Shown one piece after another: positions 19,901 to 31,900 of a stretch of 64,000 bases of DNA. Made by a program: the position numbers and the translations under genes. The notes under the pieces were generated by a model. It saw nothing but the letters and a program-made list of their open reading frames with translations, had not been told where the DNA came from and did no database searches. Source of the DNA: Leptasterias polaris (taxonomy: Eukaryota > Echinodermata > Asteroidea > Forcipulatida > Asteriidae); NCBI GenBank assembly GCA_037783415.1, contig JAZGTN010000026.1:1199001-1263000 (forward strand), in the 5' to 3' direction. How positions within the stretch are numbered: the first letter of the stretch is position 1; the number at the start of each line of letters is the position of its first letter.

Positions 19901-22900
19901 TGATGTTGTTGGACCTACAGGTCTTTTTGTTGTTGGACCTGTAAGTCTTTATGTTCTTTTGGTCTCGTATGTGACCTACAACAGACCCGGAGGCTTTGGT
20001 TCCTGCACCTGACCCGAGGGCCTTAGTTTTAATGCTTGACATGAAGGTCTATACAAGTTTTTGTATAAATTTTTATATAAAGGTCTAAAGGGCCCGATTT
20101 CAAATTGAGACTTACAACTTCTGAGCTTGCCATTGGGGGCTGTCTGGGCATAAACAAGGCCGACAGATCCGTCTTCATTTCATTCCGGTCTTCTGCATCC
20201 TATCAATCAAACAAAAATATAATCTTAACGTAAATATAAAACTGCAATAATGTCAGGAGTTGTTATTAGTAGAAATGACTAAGCTCAATTAGTCGATGGC
20301 CAGAGCTGTAATCGAGTCACTAAGGTCAAGTCTAAGTAGAGTCTTGAGTCACTTGGTGTGAGTTTCAGTACAAGTCAAGTGTTACTAGGTTTGAGTAGGA
20401 GTCTGAGTCACAAGTCATGAATCATCATCAACCCAGGAACAGGAACCAATCACCCAGGAAAAGGAATCACCATTAACCCAGGAACAGGAACTATTCACCC
20501 AGATACAAGAATCATCATTAACCCAGGAACAGGATCTATTCACCCAGGAACAGGAATCATCATTGACCTAGGAACAGGAATCATCACCTAGGAACAGGAA
20601 TCATCATTAACCTAGGAACAGGAACTATTCACCCAGGAACAGGAACCATCATTCACTCAGGAACATTTCATTAAATTACATTTCATTTCATTTATTCTGG
20701 TTGTGAAGCCAAGGACTCTCAGAAAAGTGAACTTAATCACTGTATCCAGAACCTCATGGCGAGAAGACAAGGAAGGAAGTTTCAGTTTCAGATGAGGGAG
20801 GAAACCCCCAAAGAATTATTCCAGAGCAAACCGACGCAGTCAGGTAGGGACTGAAAACCCAATCCATGTAGTGCCCTCGGCATGATTCAAACCAGGGTCC
20901 TAGAGGTGGAAGGCGAGGAAAGATACCACTATGCAAACCCAACCACACAACCCAACAAACAAAAATCATTACCCAGGAGCGTCAATCTTTTTTTAGTACC
21001 AGGTACTAAATAATTGTGTTTCTCCCCGACCCTAGAGCTACCAACGCAAACAATGGCCCTTCAAAGGACCATGTTTACCCAATAACAAGGTTTGCCACCT
21101 TGGGCTTCAAGAACTAATGGAAGACAACATCTTAACACTTAGGAGTAAGAAGATAGTACTGCATACCTTTTGTATGGTTGGTTTCTTAAGGAACGCCTCT
21201 GCACGACGAGTGTAGTCCACCGCCAAGACATCATCCCATCCTGGAAACTTAGACTTGAACACTTGGCTCTCAGTTCTGTTGAATAAACATGGGTACACAT
21301 ACAACTAATAAGAAAAATTAATACAATTTTAGACTTATATAGCCTACGTATCCACCAATAAGTTGGTGAATGCGCTTGAACAAAAAGAAACACTTTTTTA
21401 TGACAGGCTTTGAAGTTTATGAATTTATGAGACCAACTTATGCAGCACCTTATAAGGCTTTACAAGGTGCTTTGGTGCATTCATCAGCCACTGCTCTTGG
21501 CAATAAGAGAAACTGGGTTCTTTTAGATGCACCTTAAGGGGATACAACTTTTTCTGATACAGTCACTGTGACTGGAACTTCCCCAAACAATACACCGCAC
21601 TGGTTTAGTATAAACAATCTGACTCATTCACTTTTTAAAATTGTTAGTAATACACAAATGTTCAAACCAATATCAATATTAATATGATAATAAAATTAGT
21701 TGGCACTGTAAGGAAGGATACTGATGATATGAAATATGATTCCAACCAATCAACCAAATTAATGCACCCTAAATAAATCGATTAATCAATCAATCAATCA
21801 ATCAATGGATCGATTGATTAATGATCGACGTTAGTTTTGTGAACGAGCGATCAATCAAAAATCAATCAATAAACCAATTAGTCAATCAACCAATCAATTG
21901 ACCAATTAATAAATCAACCAATCAATCAATTAATCAATACATAAATCAATCAATCAATTAATTGATCAACAAGCCAATCAATCAATCCATTAAACAATCA
22001 CTCAATCAATTAATCAGACTTCTAATAAATCTATCAATGGACAAATTGTTTTTAAATTAAGAAACAATCCAAATCTGCATAAAGAATGTTAGTTTTGCAT
22101 GCAATGGAAAGAACTCTCTTCAACTGCCATGGTCACAATCTGCATAAAGACACATACAAACATTAACAGTTAATTATGCATGCATCAGGAGAACTCCTCC
22201 CAGTTTTACAACCCAAATCTGCATAAAAACATAGAATGTTAAACATTAATTATGCATGCACAAGAGAGTCGCCTCCCCCTTTGTCAGTCTCCAGCCAATC
22301 AGGCACACGTTGTCAGTGGTTGGAGCCATCACTCATGGTGGGGAGGGGAGGGGGGGTGCTTCCAAGGGGGACAGGGCTTACCGCATTCTTTCAATCATAG
22401 ATTTGAGCACCATCTCTGCAGTGCGTGTGTAGTCAACGGCTAAGATCTCATCCCAGGTAGAGAAATGTTGCTTGAATAAATAGGGTTCGTACCTAAAGGG
22501 GGAGGGTTAGAAAGTTTACAGCCCACCGGATTGCATGACACAAAACAATGCTGTAAGAACAAACCTAGTGTTCATAAATGGGTAGACGGGAAAACTTCAA
22601 ACTGGAAAGGAATATTTCATAGCACAGCTAACCAGTTAGCTATAAAGGATGCATACACCTAGTGATTATGAGAAGTTATTGACTGTGAATTAAGACAATC
22701 TTAAAATAATACTTGAACGGTGTACAGTACAGGAATGATCTTCGACCCTTGAAACAATTACACAATTTATTGAGTACAACGGCTGAACCACATATCGCTG
22801 TATCAGTGCAAAAATGTTGTATCTCCTGAAATAGCACTTATGTTACAAGCAGGTTTGCAATTGTCAAAACTCCCCCTGGAAAGGCTTATGATATAGTTCA

Positions 22901-25900
22901 GATCATAAAAACAAAATCCTGAAAGCTTTAAGGCCTTGTCTCACAGGGCAATCAGTACGGAGGCAACAAATTGCACTGCATGCAAAACAAGCTATTCAGT
23001 AGTACAACAGAAATTTTTCTAACACTATCTTTAATACTATCCCCAGGAAAATTATGTGGGAATTAACAAGTGGAAGTTTTTGTTTCTTAGAGATTGCCTG
23101 GAACTGGTTGCCTCCATGAGACATGACCCTTTCAGATCAAGAATACTCCATACATCCATCACAAGGCATATACTTCCTGTTAGCAGAAACAAGGCCAGAA
23201 GTTAAGCACATAACTAACCATGTTAGCTGAGATGCTAAGCAGGGCAGGGGCACGTTTAACTTTTGTTGTTGTTGCATCAGTTATTTGCAAGAAGAAACAA
23301 ATTCTGGTGAAACATTAGCATGCTTTATAACTTGTTAAACTCAAGTTAGCTGTGCCATGAAATAAGAAATAGGAAATAATAAATGCAATAGACCCCTTGC
23401 ATAACGCGGAACGCTAAATGGACCCTGAGGTCACGCACACTATTTTACGCGCAAAGAACACCTATCGTCCAATCATCTGCCTCCTTTGACCTCAGTGAGG
23501 GCGCTTTTTGGCCTCAGTGAGGGCGCTTTTTGGCCTCAGTGAGGGCGCTTTTTTAGCGTGTGATGTCATATGCAAGGGGTCTATTCAAATAAGAAATGCA
23601 AACAATCAGCTGCAGCTATCATAGATACGCAGTAACACCATGGATTGATTTTATACTTTATGTTGGCTCAAAATGTTCTGAATAATTTAACAATGAGCTT
23701 TAGTGATGATGTTTAAATTGGTGCAATTTTGAAAGCACCTGCTTTCTGAGCAAAGACACTTTGATGAGAAAAACCTCTATTGCTCTCACAGGTTACAGCA
23801 CCTAAACCAGACATAATATTTTACCCATGAAACAAAAAAGGACACTTGTTATATGATTTTATATACCTTTCCAGACTAGTTATTAACAATCTTAACCTTT
23901 CCAGACTAGTTATTAACAATCTTAACCTTTCCAGACTAGTTATTAACAATCTTAACCTTTCCAGACTAGTTATTAACAATCTTAACCTTTCCAGACTAGT
24001 TATTAACAATCTTAACTTGAAAATATAACTCCACAGATTACCAGATGCAGTCAAGAGACCCTACGCTGTGCCTGAACTAGTTTAATTATATTGAATTCAG
24101 TCAATTTAGCTTGAAATCTGACTTCTACGAGTTTGAAAGCAGACGAAGATTAGACGCCACATTTGCTTACCAGTGCAGGCAGACTTTTGCAACATGATCA
24201 ATATGCAAATAAAGTCTCTGATCTTTACCGAGTGCTGTGTTTAATGGATTAATGCCAATGTAGCTATTCTTTTATTTGTTTGCTGTCCTGTTACCCCACT
24301 CCTCCATCAACTCCACCGGCTCCCAGTCCATTTGCCAATTGTTTTCAAGATCCTCACCATTGTCTAAAATGTCTCCACAATACCGCTCCTTCATATCTCA
24401 CCAGTCTCGTCAAGGTATACCATCCCGCACCTTCGCTCCGGATCAGACAGTACACTCCTGGCAGTTCCAAAGGTGCATACTGCTGCTGGCGACGGTGTGT
24501 TTTACGCGCCTTTGGAACTGTCTCCCTCATCAAACCCTTCCGCAAAATCTCTACACATTTTCAAGAAACATCTAAAATTTTCTTTTCAATTGTTGATTGC
24601 TCAGGACCAACCGCCTTGTCCCAATATTATAATGCTTTTATCTATCTGCTTCGCTTAATGTAGTTTCTTGTAAAGTGCTGTGGTACCCAGTGTGAGAGGG
24701 CTCTATACATGCCAGTTATTACTATCATTACTCACCCTTCTAAGACCCTGATGACACTTGCACAGCTGGGACGATGAATAATGCTACACAGTTCTTGGGA
24801 TAATTTCAACGCTGCTGCTCGGACCAGACGTGTTGACTTACGACCAATCCTATAAATGAATGAACATAATGTCTTTACATGTGAAATAGTTACAAACATG
24901 AGGTACCAATAGGCACATGAGAAGCATGGCAGTGATATATTATGCTATCATATGCAGGGATGTGATAGGCTGTTGAAAAAAAAACCCTGAAATCTGAGCG
25001 CAAAGCGCGAAAGCTTGTGAGCTCAAAAACAGTAGTCAACCAATGGTCGACCAGCCATGGGTTAGAGTCAAAATAGTCGACCTTTTGTTAACCATGGTGC
25101 GCACGCAAACTTGCTCAGTGTTGAAGAATAGGCCTTCTCAGCAATTTGACCATAGCCACTGCTTAAGCCATCAATTTGGACATGGTTTAAGAGTGATGAT
25201 CATTGGTTGATCATTTGTAGCTGGTGGTGTTTCTGGTTCACATAGCGAGCACCCTTATTTACAAGTTTTCTCAGGATTGCGAATTGCAGTGATTAATTTC
25301 ACTAATGAGGCATCCTTGATTTCATTACCAGAAATATATAATAATATAATAATGCCTAGTTGAATTATAAAGTGTTAACTTACCACACAAAGACATCAGC
25401 AGTACAGTCTAAGATGTAGACATTCTTGGTATCTAGCAGAGATTGATGGAGCTTTCCCTTTGGTAGCTCAACTGTAAACACACAATGATGACAATACATA
25501 TTGTATAATTTTGATAAATACTATTACATCACCAAACAGGAACGAGCAGTCACTAAGCTCGGTATTTGATTAGTTACCAAGGTCTACTAAAGTATTCAGC
25601 AATATGACTCAACACGCTTGATCAAATAGAAACATTTATAGACAGGTTTTTGAACTGTTTGAATTACACGTATGAGACCAATTTATGAAGCACCTAATAA
25701 GTGTTTACAAGGTGCTGCGGCGCATTCAGCAGCCACTGCCAGAAACACCCAGGCAAACCCCTTCTCCTAGCGATGAGTGTATCTGTTATGGGTTCTTTTA
25801 TGTCCATTATACAACACACAGGACCAACAGCTTTACATTCCATCCAAAGGATGAAGCAACAATGGTTAATTGTCTTGCTTGAGGACACAAGTGTCACGAC

Positions 25901-28900
25901 CGAGACTCGAACCCACACTCTGCTGAGCAGAAACACCAGAGCTTGAGTAAAGTGGGCTTGACTGCAAGGCAAAGACACGCCACAATATGCCATTTCTCTA
26001 TTTTCAAGAAGCGCCTGTTTTGGCGCAGTGGTGTCGATCATTGTTACATTTACTACACAATCAACTGCAAATAGTCTACTACATATACAGCAAACAGCTA
26101 ATAAGTCATGACAAAGAAAGCAGAAACTTCATAAACACTGACCTTGAGGAAGCTCCAGGTAGCCCATTCCAAGACCAACTTTGTATAATTTAGGCTTCTC
26201 TGGAACAAAATCGCCCACCCAAGGCTGCAACAAGAAATCAATCAATCATCACAAAATGCTGCTTTAAAAAAAAAGAAGAGATATCGCCTAACTCACAAGG
26301 CCACGGACAGCCACTCAAGGTGAGGGCTACACATAACTGATTTGGGCTATCGACCCAAAGCAATTGACACCAGGGGCACGTTGCCTCCTACTCCTGGGGC
26401 TGAAACAGGGTTACCCCCTTCACAGTCCTTAAGGATGTAGGCATGGGTATCATCCACTAGGAGCCTGTCTGGTAGAGCAGAATGCACTACCTTCCCAACA
26501 TTTTCGAAGCAATTATGGTTAAGTGCCTTGCTCAGGGGCACAAGTGTCATGACCGGGTATCGAACCCACACTCTGCTGCTGAAAACACCAGAGCTTAGGT
26601 CCGGTGACCTAGACTGCTCGGCCACGACACGCCACGCAATTCATGAACAAGGTGTTGACAAACCTGTTAGTGTTAGGGCAACTAAAGTGACAATACAATG
26701 GGAGACCTTTGGGGAAACGGGGTGGCAGTAGACTTGCCAGGTAAATCCACTGCTCTTAGAAATATATGCTTGCTCAGAACGGTAAAAATTTACCTAATGT
26801 GTTCTGAAAGTCAGACGACCAGGAATGAGACCGATCAGGGCTCAATTTCATGGCTCTGCTTACCGCCGAATTCTGCGCTTGCAATCACCATTCTCCGCTT
26901 ACCGAGCAAGCGCCGAATTTCTGCGCTAGCTGTGTAAGCGTAGAATGCCTAGTAACGTGTACTACGCAAGCGCACAAGCAAAAATTCCCTGCTAACTTGT
27001 GAAATACGCTTGACGTAAGCGCGGAACTCCCTGCTTCCGTAAGCGCCGATTCTTTTCTTACGGTAAGCAGAGCCATGAAATTGGGCCCAGGTATTTAGCC
27101 TTACCCTGATGACAAAGTCATCCTGCACTCCGTCTAGATCTTCCCAGAATTCTTCTGTCTCTTCCCCTTGGACCATCATGGTGATGGTAGCGTTGTTCTT
27201 CCGTTCCATCTTATTGATCTTCTCTGCTAGAAGTCTAGTATTGAAATACACAGGGGAAAAAAGAACATAAAAGAATTTGATTTCCGCACAAAATATATCT
27301 TGAAGTATAAAAGTATGAATACAATTTATCAATCAATCCATCATCAGGCATTTGTAGAGCGCCATTATTCTACTAACCTATTCCGAGGCGCTTAGCAAAG
27401 TGAAGGAAAATTTAAAAATAAAGAGTTTACAGAATTTTATGTGAAGATGACAGGTGCAATGGACTAAATGTAAGCAGATTTGAAGAGATGAGTCTTAACC
27501 CTTTATAGAGACCATCTATTTCTGTATAATCATCACACCCAGGCATGAATAACACAATTGACTTTTTGAAGTGTCTGAAAAAATAGTAGGGAAAAAAATA
27601 AAAAAATACATCTTTTAAAAACATAGACACTATGTTAACTTGAAAAACATTGGAAAATGTCAGTTCAGGGCATGACTTTTACTTTGACCTTTTTGTTTGA
27701 GTGGAAGTAGGTCAGATCTTGCAGCCGTTTGCGGCCGCTATGGGAATTTGGGCACAAGCCATTTCCGGCCACTATGGTCTCTAAAGGGTTAAGCTGGCTT
27801 TTGAAGATCTGTAATGACACAAGTGTACGAAGTTGATAGTAAAAATAATTCCATAGCTTTGGTGCACATGAAGCGAAGCTTCTATCACCTGATGAAGATT
27901 TGAGTTGAATAGGGTACCCACCACCCTACGTCAATATGTTGGTTGGTGTCCCACGCAGTCATGCATGGACTCATCTCATGAAAAATAAATAGTCTGAGCC
28001 CTAATTTATACTGACCTTGCTTTGGATCTGGTGATTGATTTACAGCGTTCTCCATACCAGATGAGGATCCTGGGTCCCAGATCCAGAATGAAGACATAGA
28101 ATGGATCCAGCTGTTCAGGTTCCATGGTAACCTAAACATAGAGATAAAGATACACTCAGTCAACTCATTTCTAAACTAACCTCTGTCTGCCACAAATATT
28201 GCTTGTAAATTTTCAGCTAAGCAAAAATAAGCAGGATACCAGTCACAGATTGTACATGTGACACAGTATTTTGGCTGGTAACCTTATTCTGGTAAGCATA
28301 ATTTTCTTGTGCTTAGCTACTTTTTGGGCTTAAGCAGCTCTATGAAATTTGGCTAAGGCAGCAAAATGCGCTAGCTCACCTTGCATCCCTCTCAAGGTTT
28401 TACATATGGGTTGTTGAGTTTCATGAAATTACACCAGATTTTACAATTCAGTCGGGCCCCAAAAGCTTTGAAACTAACTTACCGCTTCCAGGTGCAGACT
28501 CTGGGTCCCAGACACCCTGTACATGCGCACGACGTGATCGCTATCCTCAACGCTGTAGAACCCACTGGCTGTACCGCCCTCTATGTATGAGATGTTGTTG
28601 TCAAAGAGAACTAGAAACTCCGGGCTCTCGTCTTCCATTTCTTCGCGGATTGTTCGCGTCTTGGCGCAGAGAAGGTTGCGGAGGTTCACAGCGTGGATAG
28701 CTGAGCACGCCTTCTTGTCAAGCTGCATTAATAAATAAATGTTGAGAAAAACATCAAAACTTCCATTAACCAAAAATTACGTTTTCGAAGCGCCAGTTCC
28801 ATACTGACTCTTATTAACTGTTATTAGTAAAGTAATTGTGGCGTGTCGTGGCCGAGCGGATAAGAGCACCGAACTCAAGCTCTGGTGTTTCTGTTCGGCA

Positions 28901-31900
28901 GAGGGTGGGTTCGATTCCCGGTTGTGACACTTGTGTCCTTAAGCAAGACACATTATTGCTGCGTCCTTCAGATTGGACGTAAAGCCATTGGTCCTGTGTG
29001 TTGTGTAATGCTCGTAAAAGAACCCAGTGCACTTATCGAAAAGAGAAGGGGTTCGCCCCGGGCGTTCCTGGTTAGATTGGTTGCGTATTGCACCACAGCA
29101 CCTTGTTAACCATTAACTCATACTTCAAAATGTAGCTCCACAAGGTATTGCAGGAAAATACTGACTGTTGAAGAGTCATGAGCTTCACTGAGTGACGGAT
29201 ATGAGCGCTATATAAGAAGCCACTATTATTATTATTATAAGACAAAGACTGCACACTTGGCACCTTCACTTCCCAGTGATCATGAGCTTGGTTAATGCAC
29301 TATCAATTACACTGGTAATCCGTAAAGAGATCATTAGTGGCTGGAACCGCTTGGGACCATTCTCTGCACAAAAACGTACAGACCATAACCATTTAAAATG
29401 TGACGTCATTGAATTTTTTTTTGATTTTGACAACAATTACACTTGAAGGGTATCAAAAACAGTGGCATTTTATCAAATTTTAACGTGAGGTTAGAGACTT
29501 ATTATTTTCCCCCCAATACGGACTCTATCTATTGGAAAATGAGTGCATCACAAAACTGAATTTGATGTTGGAGTCCCTCGTTATGGTTTATCACAGCGAG
29601 TGGATCTGAGTTCTTACCGTTGCTGCGTTACCAATCCAGTAAAAGATCTGCCATTGTAAAATGTCATTGTTATCAAGGTATGTCTGCAAAAAGAGAAAAG
29701 TTGAGCATGGTATTAGTTATCTCACGAGTGCAAACGGAATACTCAAAAATGTATGTCACGCAACATTCTTACTACTAGACATGCAAAAGATTTTCAGAAA
29801 CCTCTTGAATTGTTTTTAAACTCAAGGTCCAAAGTACTGGAACTCCCTCAGCAATGATCTTAAATAATGTAAGAGTCTTCAGTGGCTCAAGACAAAACTT
29901 TAAAATGAACTTATTGGTAAATACCGAGTCTTCAAATCCTCAGTTTCCCTAGTTTTGTCAGACCCAATTTGTTATGATAGTTATTATTAGTGTCTCTTAC
30001 TTAATTATTTATTTGAAAGCCACCGTGTGGTGACCCTCACCAGCTATTTGATGTCATGTTAGTGTTTGTCCTGTGCCCCCCTTGTGTGTTTATGTAATCA
30101 TTTGACGTCAAATGATCATTAAGTATTTCTTTTATTCCTTTTCATAAATATCGAGGGTCTCCACCCTACAAGCTTGCTTATAGGAGACTCCCATCACTTA
30201 ATCATTGCATTGTATCTAAACAGTTCTAGCTCTAACAGTTAGCTCTAACTGTTTGAAACTTGCTGTTGACATGGATTTTCTTTGTTGTTTGTGTAAAGGG
30301 CCAATTATTCTCAACACTGCACTCATAAACATTCATTATTTGTATACTATATCAACGACATGATTTGGTTTTACCAATACACCGATTTCCCCCCCCCCCA
30401 CCCCCCCCGCACCTGTGAAATCATTTTACTTGGGTAGGATAAGAACCATGACCTTTGCTATTCTAAGAGCAATTGTCTTACCACTAGACCACTGAGAATG
30501 CTAGAGGCAGTTCGAAATCTATATTTTAGCAGCGGGTATCGCAACACGATTCTTTATCCCAGATGCAAATTCAACACCTATTAAATGAATCGAATATGTT
30601 TAGAAGTCGGCCAGGTTTGTCACTTACATGAAGGATGATGTAGCAATCTGCTTCATAGAACTTGCCATGCATTGCTGCCAGAGAAAAAAATCACATACAA
30701 ATATACGATCAGTGTGTTTAATTAAGTTAAAATGACGAACCAACAAGTATATCCAAGTTCTAAAACAAATACAAACAAGTGAATTAAGTACTTATGAGCA
30801 TTAGTGACAAGGGCTAAGGAATTGTGTAATACTCAAAACGTAGCTCCATATACCTTTCAGGAAAATACTGACTGTTGGAAGTGCCTTGAGTGTCACCGAG
30901 TGACAGATATGTACGCTATATAAGAAGCCGTTATTATTATTACTCAATTGCAGAAACCGGAAAACCAGTTTTATCCCAACCCATTCAACATGAGGAGGTC
31001 TAGAAATGTGTTTGAAATGTTCAGACCGTACCAACTGCTCTCTGCAGAGCCAACACTCCTCCCAAAACAGATATTGTTGTACCTGCAAGTTTACTATTTA
31101 TAGTTACTTCCTAATATCCACACCATGACGAGCTTCAAATTACAATAACACTGTTTATAACCATGAGTATTGTTATATAGTCACAGTTGGTACATTTAAA
31201 CTTATAGCCAGTGTGTGTGTTTGCTGAGCCGTATCTTCCTTTCTTTACTGTGCTTTAATAACGGCGCACTTATTTCCTTTCAAGACGTGGTCATGCTTGA
31301 GAAATTATGCGGTATAAAAGGTAACGCATGCCATAGCCGCAGCCTCTTTCGATTCTGGGAAGCTCGGGACGGGATGCTGACCTGTACAAACCCCGGGGAT
31401 GTGATGTTCACTACTTCTACCGTGGGGTCTTACGGAGCTACTGCCTGGACGAGAATTCTTTGGGCGTGGTACTGAGGGTCTTGGACTACCTTAACTGTGA
31501 CCATTCTACCGTACTACCGAAGGCTACCTACCGGTGGTGAGCGCCGGACTCCCCGTTCCCGAGCACTCCTGGGTCGATTGAGCACTAAAATTGGTATTCC
31601 TTTAAATATTCTAATTTAATTAATAGTCGGCCAAATTCTTACTTGGTTATACTGATTCAGTTCCGTTACGAATTATGCCTTGAATTTTGATCACCCTTTG
31701 TAAGCTTTGATTTTGTAAAAAAATTACTTAATTTATTGTTACAATACACAGAATGTTTCAACCTTTGCCTTTGTCAGTTGCTGGTTTTCCCTTTCTTTAA
31801 TCATTGTGGTAATTCCATTGTTGTATTAGTCTGCCGTGCGTACCGACTTATGGGGTTTAACCTTGTGAATTGGTCGTACGTAACAGAATTGGGGGCTTGT

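Noticed and set aside
22382..22492. Mutually exclusive use of this exon in place of 21167-21275
   Set aside because: It ends in phase 2 while exon 20116-20199 needs phase 0; substitution would give an early stop, so cassette inclusion is the only productive use.
17051..24015. CRISPR array
   Set aside because: The regular repeats here have no unique spacers and the DNA is clearly animal.
31215..31475. 86-codon ORF present in both LTRs
   Set aside because: Identical in the two LTRs only because the LTRs are copies; it has no recognised domain and overlaps promoter sequence.
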